A stretch of DNA of 64,000 bases from Arthrobacter globiformis. GTDB taxonomy: Bacteria; Actinomycetota; Actinomycetes; Actinomycetales; Micrococcaceae. Location: the NCBI RefSeq assembly GCF_003261175.1, contig NZ_QLNP01000003.1:33697-97696 (forward strand), given 5' to 3'. The notes beneath the pieces are model-generated. The model made no database searches. It was not told the DNA's origin and saw only the letters and a list, made by a program, of their open reading frames with translations. Of this stretch, positions 33,772 to 41,995 are shown piece after piece. Every line of letters begins with the position of its first letter. Within the stretch, counting starts at the first letter, position 1. The position numbers and the translations under genes are program-made.

Positions 33772-34299
33772 CTAGTGTGCGCGCGGAACCTTGAAGTGCG
33801 TGAGCTTGGCATCCTGGCCATCCAGCTCCGCCCAAGGCTTCTCTGTCTCCAGCACGGTCAGCCCGCTCGTGGGAAACCGCGTTGCGGCATCCATGTAGGC
33901 GTCGTGATTGGAATTCCGTGAGGCCAAGTGCATGGCCAGGTCCTGCACGCCGGGCATGTGGGAGATTACCATCAGCGTGGTCACGGTGTCCGGCACGTGG
34001 TTGATGACCGCAAGCATACGCAGCGCGGAGGCGCCGTAGAGCCCGTCCTCAAGTTTCGGCGTCGGAGCCTTCTCACCGAGTTCACTACACACCCAGGTGC
34101 ACGTTTGCCGCGTTCGCAGAGCACTGGAGCAAAGGATGAAATCCGGGACGATGTTGTGCTTGAGCAGCCACTTGCCCGCAAGGGGGGCCTCGCGGTGGCC
34201 ACGCTCCTCCAAAGGACGCTCATGGTCTGCCACCCCGCCCGGCCAGTCGGCTTTGGCGTGGCGCATAAGGACCAGCCGCTTCTTGTGGTGCGCACTCAT
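33772..34299 (-). CDS. SixA-like histidine phosphatase
   Basis: A 175-residue histidine phosphatase superfamily protein. The catalytic motif is LVLMRHAKADWP (Arg-His-Ala) with partners GHREAP, SSALRTRQT and MVISHMPGVQDL (second His). The short size and sequence fit SixA, which removes phosphate from phosphohistidine proteins; small-molecule substrates are also possible. Cytoplasmic. It is 80 bases downstream of the winged-helix regulator gene on the same strand but need not be functionally linked. Confidence 0.9.
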   Translation of the reverse strand: MSAHHKKRLVLMRHAKADWPGGVADHERPLEERGHREAPLAGKWLLKHNIVPDFILCSSALRTRQTCTWVCSELGEKAPTPKLEDGLYGASALRMLAVINHVPDTVTTLMVISHMPGVQDLAMHLASRNSNHDAYMDAATRFPTSGLTVLETEKPWAELDGQDAKLTHFKVPRAH

Positions 34300-34378
34300 G
34301 GACTCACCCTACTAGCCGCGGAGGCCAGTGCTCGATGGCCCCGAACTCGCAAAGCCGCTTTGGCGCGTCGCCTACGGA

Positions 34379-35251
34379 CTAGATCGAGTACTCCGGAGCG
34401 GCCCAGACAACGACCTCAGGGTGTTCGTAGAAGCGGTAGCCCTGGCCACGGACGGTACGCACGGTGTTGGCGAGGCGGCCCAGCTTGGAGCGCAGGCGGC
34501 GGATATGGACGTCGATGGTGCGCTCGTTCGGCACTTCTTCGGCGTTCCGCCACAGGCCCTCGAGCAGTTCGTCGCGGCCCACGGTGCGGGTGCCGTTCTC
34601 CACGAGGTAGTTGAGCAGTTCGAATTCCTTGAACGTCAGGTTCAGGGACTCGCCGTCGAGGTGCACCTCGCGGCGGGCGAGGTCGATCAGGACACCCGAC
34701 GGGCGGGGATCCTGGGCCGGCTGCACGCGGGCGGTCTCGGTGCGCTGCCGGGCATTGACCGTGGGGTCGCCGAAGGTGGAACGGACGACGTCGAGGGCTG
34801 AACCGGGGGCGCTGGACGGGGCCACAGCGACGGCGGCGTAGCTCTCGGCTCCGGTAACCAGCGACTGGGCATAAGCCCGGATCTCCTGGGCAAGCTTGGC
34901 GATCGAGGTGCCGGCGGCAGCCGCGGTTTCCTCGTCAATGCCCATGTACAGGACGAATCCGCGGGCAACGTTTTCATTGGGTACGGCGCGGACCGGCGCG
35001 GCGGCCGGGGCCACAAGAGGCGTGGGCGCGGTGAGCGGCACGGCTTCGTCAGCCTGGACGGCGCGCAGCTGGCCGTAGGAGTTCGGGTTGTAGCCCTGGG
35101 GTGCGTAACCCGGAGCGGCGGGAACACTGTTTGCCTGGCCGCCCTGGGCGAAAGCGGGGCGGGCGGCGAATCCCTGCCGCAGGCCCGACGCCTGGCCTGC
35201 TTTGTTGGCGTTACGGACTGAGATGTGGACGTATCCGGATGCAACTGACAT
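34379..35251 (-). CDS. Orphan OmpR/PhoB-type winged-helix regulator
   Basis: A 290-residue protein with no receiver domain. The N-terminal half is a Pro/Ala/Gln-rich tract and a short conserved segment (ARGFVLYMGIDEETAAAAGT, then SIAKLAQEIRAYAQSL). The C-terminal 100 residues are a complete Trans_reg_C winged helix (VHLDGESLNLTFKEFELLNY; NERTIDVHIRRLRSKLGR; TVRTVRGQGYRFYEHPE). It binds DNA without the usual phosphorylation input. GAGG lies nine bases before ATG 35251. A 726-base intergenic region upstream with direct repeats suggests extensive control, perhaps by itself. Confidence 0.88.
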   Translation of the reverse strand: MSVASGYVHISVRNANKAGQASGLRQGFAARPAFAQGGQANSVPAAPGYAPQGYNPNSYGQLRAVQADEAVPLTAPTPLVAPAAAPVRAVPNENVARGFVLYMGIDEETAAAAGTSIAKLAQEIRAYAQSLVTGAESYAAVAVAPSSAPGSALDVVRSTFGDPTVNARQRTETARVQPAQDPRPSGVLIDLARREVHLDGESLNLTFKEFELLNYLVENGTRTVGRDELLEGLWRNAEEVPNERTIDVHIRRLRSKLGRLANTVRTVRGQGYRFYEHPEVVVWAAPEYSI

Positions 35252-35977
35252 GAATGCTTACCTCAATGTGAATGGCCGTCATCGCGGCTCGAATGCTTGG
35301 GTCCCCGCAATGATTTTGGGGAGGGGCGCCCTACGCTGGGCTGGGGGCGAATGCCTAAAAACTTCGTGGGGTGGTGAAAGTTAGGCGTGCATTCGACAAC
35401 AGCGCATGTCGGCAGCAGCTGGTGTGCTGGGCCAATGTTCTGCGGCTGCAGGTGCTGTTGAGTTCTTGTTCACATTTGAAAGTGTGCAACGTAACAATGA
35501 AAACTTGCAAGTAACAATGGACGGAACTGTCCGCATGTTGAGACAAACGGCCTGATTGTGTGATACCTCACAGTTTTTCCGTTGACCGATTTTTCGATTT
35601 ATTTTCCAGAACGGACGGTCGGAAAGCTCTCCTTACAGAATCTTCTTCGATTTTTCCCCGAAAAGTCGGCGAATATTCAATGACATTTGAGTTGCCGAAA
35701 ACCCGCATCTCCGATTCGCCGATTGTCCAGCTATGACGCGCCTCGAACGAAGAATTTTCAGCCGAGCGCGGGTGGGGGCGGTGGTCAAATTCGTCAGAAC
35801 GACGGCGGCCGCCCGGTTCGCTTGTGGCGCCTCTGCCACCGGGCCTCGCTTCAGGGTCCAGGGTCTGTCACCTGAAAAATAGCTACGCAGCGCCTTTCAG
35901 CTCGCTACGCTGGGATTCACAGCTGACGCACAGGGTTGCCAAAGCGGCGGCTAAACACCAGAACGGAGAGTTGTCAC
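35252..35977. other. Long AT-richer divergent intergenic region
   Basis: These 726 bases separate the winged-helix gene and the response regulator gene and have clearly lower GC than the genes. Visible elements: two GTAACAATG direct repeats exactly 20 bases apart (35491-35499 and 35511-35519), a TGTGA-TACC-TCACA palindrome (35559-35572), a TTGACC -35-like hexamer (35582-35587), and T-rich stretches. No reading frame has coding character. It could hold a small RNA, not identified. Confidence 0.5.
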
Positions 35978-36718
35978 ATGGCCACTTCGCACTCCATGAC
36001 CAACAACCTTCCCCAGCTGACCCACCCGGACGGATCCCCCATCCGTGCCCTTGTGGTCGATGACGAACCGAGCCTCTCAGAACTCATGAGCATGGGCCTG
36101 CGCATGGCCGGCTGGTCGGTGGCCATCGCGGCCGACGGCCCGGAGGCCGTGAAGCTCGCCAAGGAGTTCCGCCCGGACGTGCTGGTGCTTGACGTGATGC
36201 TTCCCGGGTTCGACGGCGTCGAGCTTCTGAGCAGAATCCGGGCCTTCGCGCCGGAGGTCCCGGCGCTGTTCCTCACCGCCAAAGATGCCGTACAGGACCG
36301 CATCGTGGGCCTCGCCGCGGGCGGCGACGACTACGTCACCAAGCCGTTCAGCATGGAGGAAGTCCTGCTGCGCCTGCACCGGCTGGTCCAGCGCTCCGGC
36401 GTCGCCGCCATGGACTCCGCCGAGCTGGTGGTGGGCGACCTCGTCCTGAACCTCGACACACGCGAAGTCACCCGCGCCGGCGACGAGCTGCAGCTGACAG
36501 CCACCCAGTTCGAGCTCCTGCGCTACCTCATGGAGAACCCCAAGCGCGTGGTCAGCAAGGCCCAGATCCTGGACCGGGTGTGGAACTACGACTTCGGCGG
36601 CCAGGCCAACATCGTCGAACTGTACATCTCGTACCTGCGCAAAAAGGTGGATGCCGTGCACCCGCCGATGATCCACACGGTCCGCGGCGCGGGCTACGTC
36701 ATCAAGCCTGCAGAGTAG
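35978..36718 (+). CDS. OmpR-family response regulator
   Basis: A 246-residue two-component regulator. The receiver domain (IRALVVDDEPSLSELMSMGL; phosphoacceptor Asp72 in LVLDVMLPGFDG; Thr in FLTAKD; Lys in VTKPFSMEE) is followed by an OmpR winged helix (LQLTATQFELLRYLMENPKR; NIVELYISYLRKKVDA; IHTVRGAGYVIKP). ATG 35978 follows GGAG at ten bases and skips a short upstream extension. The partner kinase gene starts three bases after the stop. Resembles MprA/TcrX-class regulators; the regulon is unknown. Confidence 0.94.
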   Translation: MATSHSMTNNLPQLTHPDGSPIRALVVDDEPSLSELMSMGLRMAGWSVAIAADGPEAVKLAKEFRPDVLVLDVMLPGFDGVELLSRIRAFAPEVPALFLTAKDAVQDRIVGLAAGGDDYVTKPFSMEEVLLRLHRLVQRSGVAAMDSAELVVGDLVLNLDTREVTRAGDELQLTATQFELLRYLMENPKRVVSKAQILDRVWNYDFGGQANIVELYISYLRKKVDAVHPPMIHTVRGAGYVIKPAE

Positions 36719-36721
36719 GCC

Positions 36722-38335
36722 GTGGCAAACCTTTCCGGTGCAGCCCGTACCCAGCGCCGAAGCTGGCTGAAGCCGGACACCTGGCACCTCCGCACGCGCC
36801 TGGTTCTCGTTGCCATGGCGCTTCTGGTGGCCATTTGCGGCGCAATCGGCCTGTTCAGCTACGCCTCGATGGACTCCTATTTGACCCAGCAGCTGGACAA
36901 GCAGCTCTCGGATGCGGCGCACCGCTCCAGCGAGTTCGGGCGGCCACCGCAGGGCAACCCTGGCACCAAACCAGACCCGCTGGGCGCCCGCGGCCAGAGG
37001 GTCGGCACCGTGACGGCCCGGATCGAGGACGGCACCGTCATCAGCGCAGGTTTCATTGCCACGGACGCCACTCTCGCCACGCTGTCCGCGGCGGACGACC
37101 AGGTCCTCCTGGAGCTCCGCCCCGACGGTGCGCCCGTCGAACGCACACTGTCCTCGGGCACCTACCGTCTGGTCGCCGCCCAGGCGCCCTACGGGGACGT
37201 GATCGTCACCGGGCTCCCGCTGGCGGAAAAGCAGAACACCCTGACGTCGTTGGTGTGGACCATCACCATCGTCTCGCTGGGCGGCCTCGTGCTGATCGGC
37301 CTGGCCGGGACGGTGCTCATCCGCCGCACCATGAAACCGCTGGAGCAGCTCTCCGAGGTGGCCACCCAGGTGTCGCGCCTGCCGCTGGACGCCGGTGAGG
37401 TGGCACTCGCCGTCCGCGTCCCGCCGTCGAACGCCCATCCCGGAACCGAAGTGGGCAGCGTGGGTCACGCCCTGAACCAGATGCTGGACAACGTGTCCAA
37501 CGCATTGGAGGCGCGGCAGGAAAGCGAAATGAAGGTGCGGCAGTTCGTGGCGGACGCCTCCCACGAGCTCCGCACGCCGCTGACGGCCATCCGCGGCTAC
37601 ACCGAGCTGATGCGTATGACGGAAAAATTCACTCCGGACGGCCAGCGGTCCCTGGCACGTGTGCAGAGCCAGTCGGAACGCATGACGGCCCTGGTGGAGG
37701 ACCTCCTCCTGCTGGCCCGGCTCGACGACGGCCAGCCCCTCAAGCTCAGCGACGTGGACCTTACGCAACTCGTGATTGAGACCGTCAGCGACGAAAAAGT
37801 CATGGCACCGGACCGGGCTTGGCACCTCGACCTTCCCGAGGAACCTGTGTCGGTTCGGGGCGATGCATCGCAGCTGCACCAGGTCCTCGTGAACCTGCTC
37901 TCGAATGCCCGCAAGCACACCCCGCCCGGCACCACGGTGACCACCGGCGTGATGCGGTCAGCGGACGGCAGCGCTGTGATTACTGTCACGGACGACGGCG
38001 CCGGCATCCCGCCCGAATTCGTGGAGAAGGTCTTCGCGCGTTTCGCCCGCGCAGACGCGTCACGCGCGACCCCGGCGCGGGCGCCGCTTGCTCCCGCCTC
38101 CGCGACGGCGAAGGGTACTGCTGACGTTGGCGCAGGCGCGCAAACGGCCCTCCGCACCGCGGCATCGCAGGGGGAATCCGTGGTCGCGTCGGCCGAGGGA
38201 ACCAGCGGTCTGGGCCTGTCCATCGTGCAGTCCATCGTGGAGGCGCACGGCGGCACAGTGGAGGTTACGTCCCGGCCCGGCCGTACCGAGTTTGCCGTCA
38301 GACTGCCCGCGCAAGGCGCCACGCCGTCGTCGTGA
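36722..38335 (+). CDS. Sensor histidine kinase (HAMP, HisKA, HATPase)
   Basis: A 537-residue membrane kinase. Two membrane helices (about 26-48 and 176-200) bracket an extracytoplasmic sensor of about 125 residues. A HAMP segment follows, then the H-box FVADASHELRTPLTAIRGYT with His281, the N-box (LHQVLVNLLSNARKHTPPGT), the F-box (FVEKVFARFARADASR) and the G-box (GLGLSIVQSIVEAHGG). Unusually, about 44 Ala/Gly-rich residues (449-492) are inserted in the ATP lid between the F- and G-boxes. GTG start three bases after the response regulator gene. Signal unknown. Confidence 0.93.
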   Translation: MANLSGAARTQRRSWLKPDTWHLRTRLVLVAMALLVAICGAIGLFSYASMDSYLTQQLDKQLSDAAHRSSEFGRPPQGNPGTKPDPLGARGQRVGTVTARIEDGTVISAGFIATDATLATLSAADDQVLLELRPDGAPVERTLSSGTYRLVAAQAPYGDVIVTGLPLAEKQNTLTSLVWTITIVSLGGLVLIGLAGTVLIRRTMKPLEQLSEVATQVSRLPLDAGEVALAVRVPPSNAHPGTEVGSVGHALNQMLDNVSNALEARQESEMKVRQFVADASHELRTPLTAIRGYTELMRMTEKFTPDGQRSLARVQSQSERMTALVEDLLLLARLDDGQPLKLSDVDLTQLVIETVSDEKVMAPDRAWHLDLPEEPVSVRGDASQLHQVLVNLLSNARKHTPPGTTVTTGVMRSADGSAVITVTDDGAGIPPEFVEKVFARFARADASRATPARAPLAPASATAKGTADVGAGAQTALRTAASQGESVVASAEGTSGLGLSIVQSIVEAHGGTVEVTSRPGRTEFAVRLPAQGATPSS

Positions 38336-38427
38336 TGCCCGTTACCTAAATGTGACTTAATCAGGAGCCTCCTGTACGGTCGATAGAGTGCGGCCGCCAC
38401 TAGAGCCGCATCTCCGGATTGACGCCC

Positions 38428-38584
38428 AGCTCTGCCGCTTCCCGGATTCCGCTAGTTCAGGCAGAGGCGGGGGAACCAGAGTCCCGGGCTTTCCGCATCA
38501 GCCCTTGGGGTGAAGCCGACACGTGAATTTTCCGTGCGGCCGGATGACCTCATCCGAACCCGACAGCTAACTCCGCAGGTGTTG
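38428..38584 (+). ncRNA. ydaO-yuaA cyclic di-AMP riboswitch
   Basis: The leader of the transglycosylase gene shows the conserved ydaO blocks in order: a CTCTGCC/GGCAGAG stem (38430-38466), GGCGGGGGAACCAGAG, CCCTTGGGGTGAAGCCGAC, and TCCGAACCCGACAGCTAAC followed by TCCGCAGG. In actinobacteria this riboswitch sits before peptidoglycan hydrolase genes and turns them off when c-di-AMP is high. The switch ends 15 bases before the start codon, so ribosome-site or terminator control is possible. Boundaries are approximate. Confidence 0.9.
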
Positions 38585-38598
38585 AGAGGCAATCAACC

Positions 38599-39483
38599 AT
38601 GTCTGAATTCAAGGCACAGGCGCGCCCTGACCGCGCCTCCCAGCAGTCTGACCCCAAGATTTCCCGTCACCGGGCAGAGCCGGCCAAGCCCGCATCCGCG
38701 TGGTCCGGGCTCACCGCACGCATCCCGTCGCTCGGCCGCCGCGCAGCCGTCGTGGCCACCGCCTGCACGGTTCTCGTCGGCGTCGGCGCAGCGGGACAGG
38801 CGGCCGACCAGGCTACGCCTTCCGCCGCCGAGCCGGCCGCGGCCACCGCTGACGCCGGGCAGACGCTGAGCTTCGACAAGACGCTGATCTCCGCGCTTCC
38901 CGCCCCGTCCTCGGCCTCCATCGCGCCGCAGTCCTCGTCCCAGGCTGCCGCCGCAAAGGCCGCCACCGTGAAGGCTGCCGCCGCCAACGCAGCCGCTGCT
39001 AAGACTGCCGCCGCTGAGACTGCCGCCGCCAACGCAGCCGCTGCTAAGACTGCCGCCGCTGCCAACGCCGCTGCGGTTGCCAAAGCCAACGCCGCCCAGG
39101 CCGCCGCTGCCAAGGCTGCCGCCGCGAAGGCTGCCGCCGCTGCCAAGGCCAAGACCGCCGCGCCGGTCGCCCTGAACGATCCGGCCGGCGCGCAGGCCTA
39201 CGCGGCCAGCAAGCTGGGGTCCTTCGGCTGGTCGGCAGACCAGATGCAGTGCCTGAAGCGGCTCTGGACCAAGGAATCGGAATGGCGCACGACGGCCACC
39301 AACGCGAGCAGTGGCGCCTACGGCATCGTCCAGTCACTGCCTGCCGAGAAGATGGCGACCGCGGGGGCGGACTACCGCACCAACTACCGCACCCAGATCA
39401 ACTGGGGCTTGGACTACATCAAGGAGCGCTACGACTCCCCGTGCGGTGCCCTGAACTGGCACCTCGCCCACAACTGGTACTAA
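38599..39483 (+). CDS. Secreted lytic transglycosylase-like protein, riboswitch-controlled
   Basis: A 294-residue exported protein. A long basic N-terminus precedes a hydrophobic signal/anchor helix (RAAVVATACTVLVGVGAAGQ). An Ala/Lys-rich low-complexity linker follows (about residues 110-190). The C-terminal SLT-like or aggregation-promoting-factor domain reads MQCLKRLWTKESEWRTTATN with the catalytic-type Glu, then ASSGAYGIVQSLPAEKM and the terminal ALNWHLAHNWY. It should cut or remodel peptidoglycan outside the membrane. Expression is governed by the c-di-AMP riboswitch immediately upstream. The linker contains a DNA-level repeat that could vary in copy number. Confidence 0.9.
   Translation: MSEFKAQARPDRASQQSDPKISRHRAEPAKPASAWSGLTARIPSLGRRAAVVATACTVLVGVGAAGQAADQATPSAAEPAAATADAGQTLSFDKTLISALPAPSSASIAPQSSSQAAAAKAATVKAAAANAAAAKTAAAETAAANAAAAKTAAAANAAAVAKANAAQAAAAKAAAAKAAAAAKAKTAAPVALNDPAGAQAYAASKLGSFGWSADQMQCLKRLWTKESEWRTTATNASSGAYGIVQSLPAEKMATAGADYRTNYRTQINWGLDYIKERYDSPCGALNWHLAHNWY
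38975..39061 (+). repeat. 45-bp tandem repeat in the transglycosylase linker
   Basis: The 42 bases at 38975-39016 recur exactly at 39020-39061 (period 45 bases, 15 codons), encoding the Ala-rich repeat containing NAAAAKTAAAE. Being in frame, copy changes would lengthen or shorten the linker without breaking the protein. Confidence 0.8.
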
Positions 39484-39554
39484 GCGTTCCCGCGGCCAAA
39501 CCGGCCGGCGATGAACATTTCTGCACTGCTTTAGGGTGACCGCCTAGGTTCCGA

Positions 39555-39588
39555 GGGCCCCGGATCCGCTAGGATCCGGGGCCCTTCT
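39555..39588 (+). terminator. Intrinsic terminator after the transglycosylase gene
   Basis: GGGCCCCGGATCC (39555-39567) and GGATCCGGGGCCC (39572-39584) pair perfectly around GCTA and lead into TTCT. Confidence 0.8.
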
Positions 39589-39756
39589 GCGTCCCTGCTC
39601 TTCTTGCCGCAGGCACAGTGGTGCAGAAATGCGGCGTGGTGCAGCAAACCCGGCAACCACACCTGGTGCTGCGGCCGGCAGCGCCAAAGTCACTTCCACA
39701 GCCCCCGCACAGCTTGGCCCTAAAACCCTCCTAACAGCGACGGCCACTGTTGAGGC

Positions 39757-41028
39757 ATGACCATCACTGACCAGGCCTCCGGCCCCCAGCCGCACCCACC
39801 GCTCCACACCCAGCCGCACCCGCTCGCAGGAGGCGCCGCGGCAGGACAGGCCCCGGCGCACCCCCGGCACGGCCGGCGGTCGCCCATCGACATGGCCACC
39901 GTGGTGCCGGTCCTGGACGTGACCATCCCGGTCTACAACGAGCAACGCGACCTGGAGGATTGCCTGCGCCGGCTCCACGCCTACCTGCGCCGCTCGTTCC
40001 CGCACTCGTTCCGCATCACCGTTGCGGACAACGCGAGCACGGACGGCACGCTCAAGGCTGCCGAACGGGTGGCCCGGGAACTCCGGGAGGTCACCGTGGT
40101 GCACCTCGACGAGAAGGGCCGCGGCAACACCCTGCGGAAAGTCTGGCTGGCCTCGCCGTCGCCAGTCCTGGCCTACATGGACGTGAACCTCTCCACCGAT
40201 CTGGCCGCCTTGGGTCCGCTGCTGGCACCGCTGCTCTCCGGCCACTCGGACCTGGCCATCGGCACGCGGCTGACCCGCAACTCCCGCGTGGTCCGCGGAC
40301 CGAAGCGTGAATTCATCTCCCGCAGCTACAACTTCATGCTGCAGTCGCTCATGGGCGCCCACTTCAGCGACGCGCAGTGCGGGTTCAAGGCCATCCGTGC
40401 CGACATCGCCCAGCAGATCCTGCCGCACACCGTGGACACGGCCTGGTTTTTCGACACTGAACTCCTGGTCCTCGCCGAACGATGCGGCCTCCGGGTCCAC
40501 GAGGTGCCGGTGGACTGGACCGACGACCCCGACTCAAGCGTGGACATCGTCCAGACGGCGCTCGCTGATGTCCGCGGCATGGCCCGGCTCAGCAAGGACA
40601 TGGTGACCGGCCGCATTCCCGTCGCCGAACTCCGCGCCGCCCTGGCCCCCGGCCCCCTGGTTACCACGGCCGTGGCCAACACCGCCGCGAACAGGCGCTT
40701 CACGTTCAGCATCGCCGGCACCAGTGATGTTGCCCGCCATCACTTTGAAGGGCTGGTGGTTTTTGGGATCGGGCTCGCCCTCACCTCCGGGGCGCTCGCC
40801 CTCGTCCACAGCGGCGCACTGCCGGGAGGCACGACGCCGGACCGCTGGGTCGAGCTGGCGACCGTCACCGCCGCGAACCTCGCGGCCACCGCGGCGAAGT
40901 TCCTGCTGTTCCGGCTGTGGGTCTTCCGACGGCGGCCCGTCCCCACCAACGCTCCCGCAGATCCTGCCGCTTCCGAGCTATCGCTCCCGCAGTCATCCGC
41001 CCCGACCACAGAAATGACGCAGTCATGA
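39757..41028 (+). CDS. GT2 glycosyltransferase with GtrA-like membrane domain
   Basis: A 423-residue fusion. The N-terminal GT2 domain (DVTIPVYNEQRDLEDCLRRL; ITVADNASTDGTLKAAERVA; the DVNLSTD acceptor of the DXD type; SDLAIGTRLTRNSRV) resembles dolichyl/polyprenyl-phosphate sugar synthases. The C-terminal about 110 residues carry hydrophobic helices of a GtrA-like flippase (ending TAAKFLLFRLWVFRRRP). It would charge polyprenyl phosphate with a sugar and present it outside. The stop overlaps the ATG of the truncated GT39-like gene, the usual recipient partner. Confidence 0.9.
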   Translation: MTITDQASGPQPHPPLHTQPHPLAGGAAAGQAPAHPRHGRRSPIDMATVVPVLDVTIPVYNEQRDLEDCLRRLHAYLRRSFPHSFRITVADNASTDGTLKAAERVARELREVTVVHLDEKGRGNTLRKVWLASPSPVLAYMDVNLSTDLAALGPLLAPLLSGHSDLAIGTRLTRNSRVVRGPKREFISRSYNFMLQSLMGAHFSDAQCGFKAIRADIAQQILPHTVDTAWFFDTELLVLAERCGLRVHEVPVDWTDDPDSSVDIVQTALADVRGMARLSKDMVTGRIPVAELRAALAPGPLVTTAVANTAANRRFTFSIAGTSDVARHHFEGLVVFGIGLALTSGALALVHSGALPGGTTPDRWVELATVTAANLAATAAKFLLFRLWVFRRRPVPTNAPADPAASELSLPQSSAPTTEMTQS

Positions 41029-41258
41029 GCACCACCGCCGCTCCCCCCAGATCAGACGACAGACCCTACGACACGGCACGGGTCGGCGAGCGCCGAACAG
41101 GCTACGCACCCAGCGCCCGGTGCCACCAAAGAGGCCAGGCGGAAGCATGGTGCAGGGTGAAACCGGGTTGTCCGACGCCGCGGCGCGTCTCGGAGTGGGT
41201 GGCGGCCACCTTCCAGTCCGAGACCACCGGCGGCGGCACTGTGTTCGACCTGTCCTGA
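41025..41258 (+). pseudogene. Internally deleted GT39/YkcB-type mannosyltransferase relic
   Basis: ATG 41025 overlaps the GT2 stop (ATGA), the normal coupling to a large polyprenyl-phosphate-sugar transferase gene. The 77-residue frame starts MSTTAAPPRSDDRPYDTAR, like such N-termini, and ends VSEWVAATFQSETTGGGTVF then DLS, matching the C-terminus of YkcA/B-type GT39 proteins. The roughly 600 residues between, including all membrane helices, are absent. It is most likely a deletion relic; a surviving tiny protein has no obvious function. Confidence 0.65.
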
Positions 41259-41268
41259 CGAACGCTGA

Positions 41269-41949
41269 CTACAGCCGCAGGGAAATTGCCGGGCGACCGT
41301 CCTCGCCGGTTTCCACCGAGGCGGAAACGGCGGTGTAATCCGGGATGTGCAGCACGCCGTCGGGAAGGACGCCGGTGTTCGGGCCCACCGCGACAGTCCG
41401 GATGCCGGCAGCTACTCCCGCAGCGATGCCAGCAGGAGCATCCTCGAACACCACTGCTTCCGAGGGGTCTGCCCCGAGCAGGGACGCGCCGCGCAGGTAG
41501 CCCTCGGGGTGCGGCTTGCCGCGGGACACGTCCTCGGACGTGACAACCGCTGCCGGCATCTCCACCCCTGCCGCCGCCATCCGGACGGTGGCGAGATCGC
41601 GCGACGCCGACGTCACCAGGGCCACGGCGTCGGCCGGCAGGGACTCGAGCAGCTGCAGCGCACCCGGCACTGCGACGATGCCGGCGGTCTCAGCCAGTTC
41701 CATCTGCCCCAGTTCTGTCGCCAGGGCATGGACGTCGGACCCCTCCGGCGCAAAGCGGCGGACAGTATCCAGCGCCTGCACTCCGTGGGAGGTGCGGAGA
41801 ATTTCCGCGATATCGAGCCCGTAGCGTCCGGCGAACTCGGTCCACACGCGCTCCACGATGGCTGTGGAATCTACCAGGGTGCCGTCCATGTCGAAGAGGA
41901 CGGCGCGGGCTGTCAGCGTGACGGTGGCGGACTCGGCAGGAAGGCTCAT
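41269..41949 (-). CDS. HAD-superfamily sugar phosphatase
   Basis: A 226-residue HAD hydrolase with motif I RAVLFDMDGTLVDSTAIVER (nucleophile and acid Asp), motif II ALVTSASR, motif III Lys in GKPHPEGYLRGA and motif IV VVFEDAPAGIAAGVAAG. The helical cap of about 65 residues places it among beta-phosphoglucomutase/2-deoxyglucose-6-phosphatase types. GGATGGA precedes ATG 41949; ATG 41958 is an alternative. Substrate not predictable. Transcribed away from the VOC gene region as part of a minus-strand run. Confidence 0.9.
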   Translation of the reverse strand: MSLPAESATVTLTARAVLFDMDGTLVDSTAIVERVWTEFAGRYGLDIAEILRTSHGVQALDTVRRFAPEGSDVHALATELGQMELAETAGIVAVPGALQLLESLPADAVALVTSASRDLATVRMAAAGVEMPAAVVTSEDVSRGKPHPEGYLRGASLLGADPSEAVVFEDAPAGIAAGVAAGIRTVAVGPNTGVLPDGVLHIPDYTAVSASVETGEDGRPAISLRL

Positions 41950-41995
41950 GGCTTCCATCCTGCCTCATCCGGCTTCCGGACCCGGCGTTCGTGAC

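Noticed and set aside
35559-35572. TGTGA-TACC-TCACA as a CRP/GlxR site
   Set aside because: CRP-type sites have six bases between these half-sites; here there are four, so only a generic palindrome is noted.
36077-37918. A 613-codon open frame on the minus strand opposite the response regulator and kinase genes
   Set aside because: It mirrors two unmistakable genes on the plus strand; its protein is Ala/Arg/Gly/His-rich with no domain, as expected of high-GC antisense frames.
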